Below are positions 53,201 to 63,384 of a stretch of DNA of 64,000 nucleotides, one piece after another. The notes beneath the pieces are model-generated. The model saw only the letters and a program-made list of their open reading frames with translations, ran no database searches and was not told the origin of the DNA. The translations under genes were made by a program, and so were the position numbers. Source of the stretch: Astropecten irregularis (Eukaryota > Echinodermata > Asteroidea > Paxillosida > Astropectinidae); assembly GCA_963971285.1 (NCBI GenBank), contig OZ020262.1, forward strand, positions 4,466,082 to 4,530,081. Reading direction: 5' to 3'. Numbering within the stretch: the first letter of the stretch is position 1; each line of letters begins with the position of its first letter.

Positions 53201-56200
53201 AAATAGAGTCCTTGGATTTTGATTAATCAAATGTTTGCTGCCCTCTATTGGCAAATAGAGTCCTAGGATTTTGATTAATCAAATATTTCCTGCCCTCTAT
53301 TGGCAAATAGAGTCCAAGGATTTTGATTAATCAAATGTTTGCTGCCCTCTATTGGCAAATAGAGTCCTTGGATTTTGATTAATCAAATATTTGCTGCCCT
53401 CTATTGGAATATAGATTTCAAGGCATTTTGATAAATCAAATATTTGCTGCCCTCTATTGGCAAGTAGAGTCCTTGAATTTTGATTAATCAAATGTTTGCT
53501 GTCCTCTATTGACAAATAGAGTCCAAGGATTTTGTTAAAGCAAATGTTTGCTGCCCTCTATTGACAACAAGTCTCCAAGAATTTTGATTAATCAATGTTT
53601 CCTGCCCTCTAATGACAACAAGATTCCAAGGATTTTGATCAATCAAAATTATTTCCAGAGAATGACCGATTCATGCAGACTTCAATATTATGCCATGCAT
53701 GCCAACTAAACAGCGCTCTCGCTGGTGTACGCACGACCTTACTGACCTCGCTTCCTAGTTCACACAGTCCGGCTAACGCCCCATAGACTGCCGCCATGGT
53801 GGATTTCTCATCGCACAGACACTGGTCAAAGGTCTTGGAAATACGAAGCTGTAAGTTGTTGGTGGTAGTGCTGAACTTTCTATAAAGAAATGAACAAATA
53901 AATACAGGTCACGCCAAAGACTCTACACTACAAGCACAATTTTTTTCACGCATATTTGGTTGGTAAAATAGTTATTTATCTACAGCGCAACTATAACGAA
54001 TACCACTATACCAAACATTTTGGCTATACTGCATATCATCCAATTTTTGTGTACAATGTATATGCATGCTGAACATTGTTCACTATAACGAACGACCACT
54101 AAAACGGACAAGTGTGTATCCCGGCCTGATCGTTATAGTGGCGGTTCACTGTATTTCTGATGGAGCTTGTTCGGGCTTTCAAAGACTACAGATTCTTTGC
54201 AATATAGTAACCTTTCCATTCTAAGTTTTTTTCTTAACTTTGCATGAAAGGCAAGAAATCATGAGGTTTTCCCGTTTGTCAATTTGGTCATCCCACTCTC
54301 TAGTCCTGGCTAGACTTCTTGGTGGGAGGGTCTCTTACTTGCAGATGCTGGACATGAGTCTGGAGGCAAAGTCCCTCAGGGCCCAGTGGTTCTCTGCATC
54401 GGGGCGGAGACATAGCTGCTTGCTGACAATGCAGGTCATGACGGCTGGCACCAACTCATGGAGCTGAAATAAAACAAGCAAACGGAAGGGTCTCATGTTT
54501 GATGCTCAGCAAAATTTGCAAGATACAAAGACAGAGAGATTGTCCACCAGAACACAGACAAACAGTCCTTCTTAATGAATCCACCAAGGATTCTCCAGGT
54601 ACAGTGTGATGTTATCTAGGATCTTAACCCTAACCCACCTCCATACCATAATAACAAACAGGTTTTCCTGTGTGGTATCCTGAAAACCACAATACACCAC
54701 AGTGTGGATTGTGTGGTAATGCTTGGTTTATGATCCAGTTCCCCTGACAAACTGAATCCATCAGCTACAGTGACAAACAGACAAACACACAGATCCACCA
54801 CATTTTTCTCCAGGTAGGAAGTGGTGCAATCTGAAAAGAATGTAACTATCAAATGACAAACAGCTACAGTGACATACAGACAAACACACAGATCCACCAC
54901 GATTTCCTCCAGGTGTCCTCCAGACAACCACAAATATGTACCAGATTTTTCTCCAGGTACAAAGTGGTGCAATCTGAAAAAGACTGTAACTATCAAATGA
55001 CAAACAGCTAGACTAACAGATGAACAGACACGCATATCACCACTCACATATTTCTCCAGGTACAGGGTAGGGTTGTCCAGGAGGGCCCAGACCATCCGCA
55101 TGAGGTAGATGAGAAGGACCAGGTTACTCTGAACCACGTTGACTTTGACACCCTCCGAGATGAAGGCACTGAAGCGTGGCAGCATCTGGTACAGCCCTGG
55201 ATCACTGGTCAGACTGTTCAGGGCTTCCTGAATAAAAAAGAAGAAAGAAACTTTAAGGTACTATCATACTTTGGTAGCGTACCAAAACAGAAATCTTCAT
55301 GAATTTACCTATAACATACTGTAGGTATAAAGACAGTAATGGTAGAAACATACCATTAAATATGTTAAAATGTTACTGCCTGAAATCCAGAAAAGGGTGA
55401 TGGTACTTTTGTTGCTTTGTCTGAGAGTGACGGTATTTTTCTTGCTTTGTGTGAGAGTGATGGTACTTTTGTTGCTTTGTCTAAGAGTGATGGTATTTTT
55501 GTTGCTTTGTCTGACAGTGATGGTATTTTTGTTGCTTTGTCTGAGAGTGATGGTATTTTTGTTGCTTTGTGTGAGAGTGATGGTATTTTTGTTGCTTTGT
55601 GTGAGCGTGATGGTATTTTTGTTGCTTTGTGTGAGAGTGATGGTATTTTTGTTGCTTTGTCTGACAGTGATGGTATTTTTGTTGCTTTGTGTGAGAGTGA
55701 TGGTATTTTTGTTGCTTTGTGTGAGAGTGATGGTATTTTTGTTGCTTTGTCTGACAGTGATGGTATTTTTGTTGCTTTGTGTGAGAGTGATGGTATTTTT
55801 GTTGCTTTGTGTTAGAGTGATGGTATTTTTGTTGCTTTGTGTGAGAGTGATGGTATTTTTGTTGCTTTGTGTGAGCGTGATGGTATTTTTGTTGCTTTGT
55901 GTGAGAGTGATGGTATTTTTGTTGCTTTGTCTGAGAGTGATGGTATTTTTGTTGCTTTGTCTGAGAGTGATGGTATTTTTGTTGCTTTGTGTGAGAGTGA
56001 TGGTACTTTTGTTGCTTTGTCTGAGAGTGATGGTACTTTTGTTGCTTTGTCTGAGAGTGATGGTTTTTTTTGTTGCTTTGTGTGAGAGTGATGGTACTTT
56101 TGTTGCTTTGTCTGAGAGTGATGGTATTTTTGTTGCTTTGTCTGAGAGTGATGGTACTTTTGTTGCTTTGTCTGAGAGTGATGGTATTTTTGTTGCTTTG

Positions 56201-59200
56201 TCTGAGAGTGATGGTATTTTTGTTGCTTTGTCTGAGAGTGATGGTACTTTTGTTGCTTTGTCTGAGAGTGATGGTATTTTTGTTGCTTTGTGTGAGAGTG
56301 ATGGTATTTTTGTTGCTTTGTGTGAGAGTGATGGTATTTTTGTTGCTTTGTCTGAGAGTGATGGTATTTTTGTTGCTTTGTGTGAGAGTGATGGTATTTT
56401 TGTTGCTTTGTGTGAGAGTGATGGTACTTTTGTTGCTTTGTCTGAGAGTGATGGTATTTTTGTTGCTTTGTCTGAGAGTGATGGTATTTTTGTTGCTTTG
56501 TGTTAGAGTGATGGTATTTTTGTTGCTTTGTGTGAGAGTGATGGTATTTTTGTTGCTTTGTCTGAGAGTGATGGTATTTTTGTTGCTTTGTGTGAGAGTG
56601 ATGGCACTTTTGTTGCTTTGTCTGAGAGTGATGGTATTTTTGTTGCTTTGTCTGAGAGTGATGGTATTTTTGTTGCTTTGTCTGAGAGTGATGGTATTTT
56701 TGTTGCTTTGTGTGAGAGTGATGGCACTTTTGTTGCTTTGTCTGAGAGTGATGGTACTTTTGTTGCTTTGTGTGAGAGTGATGGCACTTTTGTTGCTATG
56801 TCTGAGAGTGATGGTACTTTTGTTGCTTTGTCTGAGAGTGATGGTATTTTGTTGCTTTGTGTGAGAGTGATGGTATTTTTGTTGCTTTGTGTGAGAGTGA
56901 TGGTATTTTTGTTGCTTTGTCTGAGAGTGATGGTATTTTTGTTGCTTTGTCTGAGAGTGATGGTATTTTTGTTGCTTTGTCTGAGAGTGATGGTATTTTT
57001 GTTGCTTTGTCTGAGAGTGATGGTACTTTTGTTGCTTTGTCTTAGTGTGATGGTATTTTTGTTGCTTTGTGTGAGAGTGATGGTATTTTTGTTGCTTTGT
57101 CAGAGAGTGATTGTATTTTTGTTGCTTTGTGTGAGAGTGATGGTACTTTTGTTGCTTTGTGTGAGAGTGATGGTATTTTTGTTGCTTTGTCTGAGAGTGA
57201 TGGTACTTTTGTTGCTTTGTGTGAGAGTGATGGTATTTTTGTTACTTTGTGTGAGAGTGATGGTACTTTTGTTGCTTTGTGTTAGAGTGATGGTACTTTT
57301 GTTGCTTTGTGTGAGAGTGATGGTATTTTTGTTGCTTTGTGTGAGAGTGATGGTATTTTTGTTGCTTTGTGTGAGAGTGATGGTATTTTTGTTGCTTTGT
57401 GTGAGAGTGATGGTATTTTTGTTGCTATGTGTGAGAGTGATGGTATTTTGTTGCTTTGTGTGAGAGTGATGGTATTTTTGTTGCTTTGTCTGAGAGTGAT
57501 GGTATTTTGTTGCTTTGTGTGAGAGTGATGGTATTTTTGTTGCTTTGTGTGAGAGTGATGGTATTTTTGTTGCTTTGTCTGAGAGTGATGGTATTTTTGT
57601 TGCTTTGTCTGAGAGTGATGGTACTTTTGTTGCTTTGTCAGAGAGTGATGGTATTTTTGTTGCTTTGTCAGAGAGTGATGGTATTTTTGTTGCTTTGTGT
57701 GAGCGTGATGGTATTTTGTTGCTTTGTGTGAGAGTGATGGTATTTTTGTTGCTTTGTCTGAGAGTGATGGTATTTTGTTGCTTTGTGTGAGAGTGATGGT
57801 ATTTTTGTTGCTTTGTCTGAGAGTGATGGTACTTTTGTTGCTTTGTCTTAGTGTGATGGTATTTTTGTTGCTTTGTGTGAGAGTGATGGTATTTTTGTTG
57901 CTTTGTCAGAGAGTGATTGTATTTTTGTTGCTTTGTGTGAGAGTGATGGTACTTTTGTTGCTTTGTGTGAGAGTGATGGTATTTTTGTTGCTTTGTCTGA
58001 GAGTGATGGTACTTTTGTTGCTTTGTGTGAGAGTGATGGTATTTTTGTTACTTTGTGTGAGAGTGATGGTACTTTTGTTGCTTTGTGTTAGAGTGATGGT
58101 ACTTTTGTTGCTTTGTGTGAGAGTGATGGTATTTTTGTTGCTTTGTGTGAGAGTGATGGTATTTTTGTTGCTTTGTGTGAGAGTGATGGTATTTTTGTTG
58201 CTTTGTGTGAGAGTGATGGTATTTTTGTTGCTTTGTGTGAGAGTGATGGTATTTTGTTGCTTTGTGTGAGAGTGATGGTATTTTTGTTGCTTTGTCTGAG
58301 AGTGATGGTATTTTGTTGCTTTGTGTGAGAGTGATGGTATTTTTGTTGCTTTGTGTGAGAGTGATGGTATTTTTGTTGCTTTGTCAGAGAGTGATGGTAT
58401 TTTTGTTGCTTTGTGTGAGAGTGATGGTACTTTTGTTGCTTTGTCTGAGAGTGATGGTATTTTTGTTGCTTTGTGTGAGCGTGATGGTATTTTGTTGCTT
58501 TGTGTGAGAGTGATGGTATTTTGTTGCTTTGTGTGAGAGTGATGGTATTTTTGTTGCTTTGTCTGAGAGTGATGGTATTTTGTTGCTTTGTGTGAGAGTG
58601 ATGGTATTTTTGTTGCTTTGTGTGAGAGTGATGGTATTTTTGTTGCTTTGTCAGAGAGTGATGGTATTTTTGTTGCTTTGTCTGAGAGTGATGGTACTTT
58701 TGTTGCTTTGTGTGAGCGTGATGGTATTTTTGTTGCTTTGTGTGAGAGTGATGGTACTTTTGTTGCTTTGTCAGAGAGTGATGGTATTTTTGTTGCTTTG
58801 TCAGAGAGTGATGGTATTTTTGTTGCTTTGTGTGAGAGTGATGGTACTTTTGTTGCTTTGTCTGAGAGTGATGGTATTTTTGTTGCTTTGTGTGAGAGTG
58901 ATGGTACTTTTGTTGCTTTGTGTGAGAGTGATGGTATTTTTGTTGCTTTGTCTGAGAGTGATGGTATTTTTGTTGCTTTGTCTGAGAGTGATGGTATTTT
59001 TGTTGCTTTGTGTGAGAGTGATGGTATTTTTGTTGCTTTGTCTGAGAGTGATGGTACTTTTGTTGCTTTGTGTGAGAGTGATGGTACTTTTGTTGCTTTG
59101 TGTGAGAGTGATGGTATTTTTGTTGCTTTGTCTGAGAGTGATGGTATTTTTGTTGCTTTGTGTGAGAGTGAAGGTATTTTTGTTGCTTTGTCTGAGAGTG

Positions 59201-62200
59201 ATGGTACTTTTGTTGCTTTGTGTGAGAGTGATGGTATTTTGTTGCTTTGTGTGAGAGTGATGGTATTTTTGTTGCTTTGTGTGAGAGTGATGGTATTTTT
59301 GTTGCTTTGTCTGAGAGTGATGGTATTTTTGTTGCTTTGTCTGAGAGTGATGGTATTTTTGTTGCTTTGTCTGAGAGTGATGGTATTTTTGTTGCTTTGT
59401 GTGAGAGTGATGGTATTTTTGTTGCTTTGTCTGAGAGTGATGGTATTTTTGTTGCTTTGTCTGAGAGTGATGGTATTTTTGTTGCTTTGTGTGAGAGTGA
59501 TGGTACTTTTGTTGCTTTGTCAGAGAGTGATGGTATTTTTGTTGCTTTGTGTGAGAGTGATGGTATTTTTGTTGCTTTGTGTGAGCGTGATGGTATTTTT
59601 GTTGCTTTGTGTGAGAGTGATGGTATTTTTGTTGCTTTGTGTGAGAGTGATGGTATTTTTGTTGCTTTGTTTGAGAGTGATGGTACTTTTGTTGCTTTGT
59701 CTGAGAGTGATGGTACTTTTGTTGCTTTGTGTGAGAGTGATGGTATTTTTGTTGCTTTGTGTGAGAGTGATGGTATTTTTGTTGCTTTGTGTTAGAGTGA
59801 TGGTATTTTTGTTACTTTGTGTGAGAGTGATGGTACTTTTGTTGCTTTGTGTTAGAGTGATGGTACTTTTGTTGTTTTGTGTGAGAGTGATGGTATTTTT
59901 GTTGCTTTGTGTGAGAGTGATGGTATTTTTGTTGCTTTGTGTGAGAGTGATGGTACTTTTGTTGCTTTGTGTGAGAGTGATGGTACTTTTGTTGCTTTGT
60001 CTGAGTGTGATGGTATTTTTGTTGCTTTGTGTGAGAGTGATGGTATTTTTGTTGCTTTGTGTGAGAGTGATGGTATTTTTGTTGCTTTGTGTGAGAGTGA
60101 TGGTATTTTGTTGCTTTGTGTGAGAGTGATGGTATTTTTGTTGCTTTGTCTGAGAGTGATGGTATTTTTGTTGCTTTGTGTGAGAGTGATGGTATTTTTG
60201 TTGCTTTGTCTGAGAGTGATGGTATTTTTGTTGCTTTGTCTGAGAGTGATGGTATTTTTGTTGCTTTTTATGCGAGAACTAGTCTCATTACTGTCTGTGT
60301 CTGGAAAACAAGGAATGATAATTACCGCTCTTCTCGTTTCAGAAGAACCGACGCAAGCTTCTGTGATCTCCTTGTAGTACAACTGTTGTTCCTGAAATGC
60401 ATAAAGATCATCAGAGGTTACAATTACAGTCGTGAAAATTAGTTTGAACATGCTTGAAGAAAAACTTATTTTATTGTTGGGAAGGCACAAGCACTGGAAA
60501 GTCAGATTGTCGATAGAAACACTTGGTGGGACCCATGGGCTAAGAACTAGGGTCAATTTAATCAATTGTGATACCTGGTGTGATATTGGATGCCAATTAT
60601 ACTGCTGATCCCTGTTAGCTTGGTGGCCTAGTGGTAAGACCTCTGCGCTAGTAAGCAGGAGGTCATGGGTTCGAATCCCACCCTGAGCCATTGCATGATT
60701 GCTTTCATGGGCACTATAATAATTTATTATTATCCCTTGTTATCAGGCTATATTTACATTCCTGAAACCATCTCAACTCCCTGGGGAGTATACAGCCCCA
60801 TGCATTGCTGTTACACATCAGTGAAGGATATTGAGCCCTTGTTTCAATATGTACAAAAAGCATATGAGTGTTATTACTTCAGTAATGAATATTGGCCATT
60901 GCTTTAGAAAAAGAAAAGGGGTGGGTACTTGCCACAGAGAGTTCGTGGGTGATGACCGGCTTGAGTTTGACTGCCTCGGCTACTAGTGGACCTTTCCCCT
61001 TCAGGCCAGGGATGGTCGGCTTGGAGGGTTCCTCACCGGGTTTACCCGATGTCTGGTCCTTGAAGGACGGCTTCTTGGGAATGAGAGTCTCAGTCGCCTC
61101 TGACTTCTGCTGACCTCGACCGACTAGGAGGAGTTATCAGGACAGAAGATGATTTTTAAATTAATCCAGTCAGTTTCCCTTGAGGCTATATGATGATTAA
61201 TAAGCTGAATCCTCTTTGAGCATATCCCTTATCTTACATTGCTCAGGTTTGCAGCATTGCCAATGTTGTGCATATCTTCAATGATCCTTGGGATATGGCG
61301 GTATGTGAGTGGTTTCATTGCTTCTGACTGTCAAACGAACCGCCAACATAGATAGCTCAAAGCTGGATAGCTCAGTTGGTAGAGCACTGGTACCGTATTC
61401 CAGGGACCCCATGTTGGAATTCCGTTCAAGAAGATGACTTAGATTAATCCAGTCAGTTTAGCTTGTGGAATTTTGATGATAAATAAGCTGCATCCCCATT
61501 GAGTGATTCCCCATGTACTGTTTCTCAGGTTGCAGCATTGCTAATGTTGCATGTATCTTAAATGATCCTTGGGATCTAGCAGTATGTACGTGGTTTCATG
61601 GCTTCTGACTGCCAAACGAACAAAGAAAATTTACTATCAGGGACACCAGCAACATAGGGCTGGACAGCTCAGTTGGTAGAGCATCTGTACGGTATTCTGG
61701 AGGTCACTGGTTAGAATCCCGCTCCAGTTAACTTTTCTTTATTCCCCTTTCAATGAATTGAAATTAATCAAGTCAGCTTCCCTTGAGCCTATTTGATGAG
61801 AATTAACTTAAGCAGTAGCACGTAAGCATACCTGGAGGAGGATTTTCTGGTATGGCCGGCTGTATGCCCTCAATGCTTAGCCAGTGAGCTGTAGAGATGA
61901 ATGAAAAAGAAGAAACAATTTGATTTTGAAACAGTTACATGTAATTCACTTTCCATTCAAATCGACATTTGAATAGATTGTCTTTTTCAAGCGGAGCACA
62001 ATCTGTGATCCCCAAACACAGAGGTGGTGATACCGATTACATCGTCTGGGAATTTCAGCTATTTTCTGGTGGTATTCAACCATTGTGTGCCTGCATTGCT
62101 TATGACTAGCTTTCTGCACAGTGCACACATGGCCAGGCCAGATGAACTCTGTGTGAACAGGGGTGCGTTCCGCTTGCGCGAACATGTTTGCGTCATTTGC

Positions 62201-63384
62201 ATCACGTTTGGATTTTGAAGTGGAACGCATACGCAACAAATGGCGAACATGTGCTTCATATTGCATCCATCTTTCATTCAATGTAGTTAGTCAACTTCAG
62301 CAAACTTCTCCTCCACACCGCTAGCTATGTTAGGCGAACGTTGTGTTCATGTTTGGCGAACAAAGCGTTCCAGTTAGAAAACGGTGACGCACATTGTGCG
62401 CCATGCGCGTAGTTAGCTGGAGCGGAACCCTGGTCTCTAATAATCCTGGCTGGTTAAAAACAAAAACCTGGGCGGAAGGAAACCTGTCTGGAATCGCCTG
62501 AAATATTTACAACAGACCTTTTAAGCTAACATCCAGGGGGACTTTGGGTAGAGGCGTAGTGATGATATCCGACAGTTCAACCTCTTTCTCTTCAATGAAG
62601 TGGAGCTCACGTCCACCGCCACTGGCAAATCGGAAGGGGACGAAATCCGGCGTGTTGAACCCATAGAGAGGCTGAAACGACAGCAAACAAATCAGAAATA
62701 TCAAAACAATCTACTCAGGCCTTGATTTTTAAGGAGAGTGAGAGTAATCACTCTCCTCCGCTCTCCTTAATGTTTTCCAAGGAGAGCGAAAAAAAGAGCT
62801 CCTAAACAATTTAAGGAGAACTGCCTTTTTCAAAACATCACTTTCTTCAGCCAATATTTACCCTTTGCGGAACATACAAAAATTGTCAACAGGATAAGAA
62901 AAATTTCACATGCTTTCTTTTTCCAACACCGGACTGTCCGGTCCGGACTCCGGATACATGCGGAAACTTGGTTTAGCAAGAGCTAACTGCTCTTGTGAAT
63001 ATCTATCAATGATTTATCCTTCCTTATACAGTTTCTATTTCTCCGGAAAATTTTTATTTTTACGCCATTTCCAGAAATCCGGAAATTGCAGGAACTCTTA
63101 AATCCCTGCAGAAGCTTTAACTAGCGCTGCACAATGATCGGGTGGTATACCCATGTATAAGATGCACTTTTGATTTTGGTCATGGTGAAAAAAGTACCCC
63201 TTTTTATGTGGGTATTTACAGTAGATACATGTACCCCTACCAAAGACAGAAACAAATATGGCTGTGAAAAAATACTCCAGAAAACTGAAACCGGTACCTC
63301 GACATTTTGGATCTTGAGCGAGTTGTCAAAGTCAGCTGTGGAAATCCTCTTCCTTTTGCCCTGTCTCGCAAACTTTGAAGCTTG
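46829..63384 (-). CDS. TAF6: Transcription initiation factor TFIID subunit 6, twelve exons (5' end outside the window)
   Basis: Exons (high to low): 63298-63384, 62518-62671, 61832-61888, 60933-61123, 60326-60391, 55048-55227, 54339-54463, 53747-53879, 51996-52121, 51227-51412, 50125-50355, 46829-47230. All phases agree, giving 645 residues and a stop. The start of the histone fold is missing; what remains runs [17 protein letters not shown], then PLYGF...[107 protein letters not shown]. This follows human TAF6 almost segment for segment: the histone fold pairs with TAF9, and the central HEAT domain is a TFIID scaffold. The C-terminal ~270 residues are Ser/Thr/Ala-rich and poorly conserved. 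One intron has a GC donor (after 60933). Repeats in the introns are described separately. Confidence 0.96.
47231..48113. other. TAF6 intron, left part
   Basis: No coding content. Contains paired GAGGCTAGGCTTGAG / CTAGCCTCAAGCCTC segments (47330-47485, foldback) and the end of a TTAA-MITE (CATACTTTGGTTTTTGTCAAA near 47735). Confidence 0.5.
48114..48217. repeat. Perfect hairpin with 38 bp arms
   Basis: 48114-48151 (ATCCGAGCAGACGGTTTTGA...) is the exact reverse complement of 48180-48217, around a 28-base loop. A minimal MITE or palindrome inside a TAF6 intron. Confidence 0.9.
48480..49085. repeat. Tandem duplication with repeated TGACGTCA (CRE-like) palindromes
   Basis: A ~146 bp unit (CATTGAAATTTTTCGATATA, ACACTTCCCGACTTAGATAC, AGGGTTCGTTCATAATTGAT, CCTTTAAGACACTGTCA) occurs at ~48774 and ~48920. 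TGACGTCA pairs separated by TGA or TAA sit at 48604-48622, ~48770-48790, ~48918-48938 and (half) 49064-49080. Shared with no exon; may belong to a retroelement tail that ends in the A-run at 49227-49241. Confidence 0.7.
49468..49638. mobile_element. AATAGGGCTCC MITE (uninterrupted copy)
   Basis: Inverted ends AATAGGGCTCCGTG / CGTGGAGCCCTATT. Serves as the empty-site reference for the insertion at 12428-12549. Inserted in a degenerate TTAA-MITE interior. Confidence 0.75.
50125..50355 (-). CDS. TAF6: TAF6 exon 11
   Basis: 77 codons in phase 0, acceptor TTTGTCAG, donor GTGAGG. Ser/Pro/Thr-rich, with [17 protein letters not shown], like the hydrophobic I-V-V motifs in the TAF6 tail. Confidence 0.88.
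50891..51112. mobile_element. GGGCCTTTTCCAAACC MITE with 5-bp target duplication
   Basis: Ends GGGCCTTTTCCAAACCTCGG / CCGAGGTTTGGAAAAGGCCC, flanked by ACAGA (50886-50890 and 51113-51117). Copy at 46198-46722 carries an insertion. Confidence 0.85.
51227..51412 (-). CDS. TAF6: TAF6 exon 10 (end of HEAT domain)
   Basis: 62 codons, phase 0. [20 protein letters not shown] and [19 protein letters not shown] align with KHC-PVL-KLR...EFG-LGPLL-SQVVK of human TAF6, then KPTLSLSQ. Confidence 0.95.
51996..52121 (-). CDS. TAF6: TAF6 exon 9
   Basis: 42 codons, phase 0, donor [25 protein letters not shown] and [14 protein letters not shown] match the HEAT repeats of TAF6 (VIKTLILPRL...GERIR; DHVQSLLL). 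Confidence 0.95.
52843..53088 (+). mobile_element. MITE with a THAP-domain start, inserted in the 53-bp minisatellite
   Basis: 29 bp near-perfect inverted ends (GCGCGGTATTTTT... with GAGGGCGC inside), flanked by AT on each side (52841-52842, 53089-53090). The minisatellite unit CTCT-AT-TGGC is rejoined exactly if the element is removed. A 2 bp AT duplication, as I recall it, fits the ISL2EU branch of Harbinger-like elements. Confidence 0.85.
52890..52994 (+). pseudogene. Truncated THAP-domain reading frame
   Basis: 34 codons then [17 protein letters not shown] followed by [10 protein letters not shown] shows the C-x(n)-C zinc ligands and the F-x-R-x-P turn of a THAP domain; the AVPTF-type end and the C-x2-H pair are missing. 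A remnant of the autonomous element's DNA-binding protein. Confidence 0.7.
53747..53879 (-). CDS. TAF6: TAF6 exon 8
   Basis: [20 protein letters not shown]...[16 protein letters not shown] (split here), matching HFSTTTNNIQSRITKTF and YGSIAGLAELGHDV in human TAF6. Phase 2 in, phase 0 out. Confidence 0.96.
53983..54150. mobile_element. Tigger/pogo-like MITE (TA-flanked)
   Basis: TA|CAGCGCAACTATAACGAA ... CGTTATAGTGGCGGTTCACTG|TA. Internal CACTATAACGAACGACCACT also occurs in the element at 1653. Confidence 0.7.
54339..54463 (-). CDS. TAF6: TAF6 exon 7
   Basis: [20 protein letters not shown], then [19 protein letters not shown]: near-identical to the human HEAT segment. Donor GTAAGA. Confidence 0.97.
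54615..55040. repeat. Imperfect repeats in a TAF6 intron
   Basis: Three similar ~120 bp blocks with TCTCCAGGTA(C/G)AAGTGGTGC, AATCTGAAAA(A)GA(A/C)TGTAAC and CTATCAAATGACAAACAGCT. They end at the real exon's TTTCTCCAGGTACAGGGTAG, so they look like duplicated copies of the exon 6 / intron border. Confidence 0.6.
55048..55227 (-). CDS. TAF6: TAF6 exon 6
   Basis: 60 codons, phase 0 to 0. [59 protein letters not shown]. The best-conserved TAF6 block. Confidence 0.98.
55253..60265. repeat. 4.9 kb minisatellite (30 bp unit) grown inside a TTAA-MITE
   Basis: 55257-55395 is the left half of a TTAA-flanked MITE (AGGTACTATCATACTTTGG). From ~55396 to 60265 follow about 160 units of GAGAGTGATGGTATTTTTGT/TGCTTTGTCT. 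A block of ~480 bp with marker variants (CTTAGTGTGATGG, AGAGAGTGATTG, TTACTTTGTG) near 57020 recurs 806 bp downstream, so there is higher-order structure. Open frames up to 511 codons ([10 protein letters not shown] / ESDGIFVAL) are frame artefacts of a 30 bp unit. Confidence 0.97.
60326..60391 (-). CDS. TAF6: TAF6 exon 5
   Basis: 22 codons [22 protein letters not shown], phase 0 to 0, matching the start of the human TAF6 HEAT domain. The following intron holds the 4.9 kb minisatellite. Confidence 0.97.
60618..60690 (+). tRNA. tRNA-like sequence (pseudogene or SINE head)
   Basis: 73 bases from GCTTGGTGGCCTAGTGG to GGGTTCGAATCCCACCC and TGAGCCA. A-box and B-box are both intact, the acceptor ends pair with wobbles (GCTTGG/CCTGAGC), and the T-arm is good. 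The anticodon arm is irregular, so I do not assign an amino acid; a tRNA-derived SINE is more likely than a working tRNA. Confidence 0.45.
60933..61123 (-). CDS. TAF6: TAF6 exon 4 with a GC splice donor
   Basis: Linker between histone fold and HEAT domain: [40 protein letters not shown]. The frame and homology ([13 protein letters not shown]) require cutting at GTG|GCAAGT, a GC-AG intron. The nearest GT would break the frame. Confidence 0.93.
61190..61800 (+). repeat. Two tandem SINE-like units
   Basis: Heads at 61356-61432 and 61654-61735 (GCTGGATAGCTCAGTTGGTA, GGTTAGAATCCCGCTCCAG), each preceded by the body ATGATCCTTGGGAT(A)T, GTGGTTTCATGGCTTCTGAC and the CAGGTTGCAGCATTGC motif. Period ~290 bp. 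Confidence 0.7.
61832..61888 (-). CDS. TAF6: TAF6 exon 3
   Basis: 19 codons: [19 protein letters not shown], almost the human sequence at this place. Donor GTATGC. Confidence 0.97.
62158..62433. mobile_element. MITE with GGGTKCCGCT-like inverted ends
   Basis: CAGGGGTGCGTTCCGCTTGC at the left faces AGCGGAACCCTGG at the right. Inner CGCGAACATG / GGCGAACATG and GGCGAACGTT motifs repeat. Harbinger-like look, no target duplication confirmed. Confidence 0.55.
62518..62671 (-). CDS. TAF6: TAF6 exon 2
   Basis: [20 protein letters not shown], then [20 protein letters not shown] and [11 protein letters not shown]. Matches human [20 protein letters not shown] closely; phase 0 in, 1 out. Confidence 0.98.
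62700..63297. other. TAF6 intron
   Basis: No coding content. A small hairpin at 62730-62770 (AAGGAGAGTGAGAGTAATCA / CACTCTCCTCCGCTCTCCTT). Confidence 0.5.
63298..63384 (-). CDS. TAF6: TAF6 exon 1 of the visible set (end of histone fold)
   Basis: 29 codons: [29 protein letters not shown], aligning with the last two helices of the TAF6 histone fold (KFMHMGKRQKLTTSDID). The first helices are upstream, beyond the window or in an unseen exon. Confidence 0.95.

Larger units (their letters stand above)
52440..53645. repeat. Minisatellite, 53 bp unit, interrupted by a MITE
   Basis: Units of TTTGCTGCCCTCTATTGGCA / AATAGATTTCAAGGC / ATTTTGATTAATCAAA. The array is split at an AT by the 246 bp element at 52843-53088. 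Lies in the TAF6 intron between the 51996 and 53747 exons, after a C-run at 52396-52408. Confidence 0.95.

Noticed and set aside
55370..60442. Open frames of 166-511 codons ([10 protein letters not shown] and ESDGIFVAL repeats) that look like repetitive membrane or secreted proteins
   Set aside because: They come from a 30 bp minisatellite whose unit length is a multiple of three; all frames stay open, many overlap, and the array lies in a TAF6 intron.
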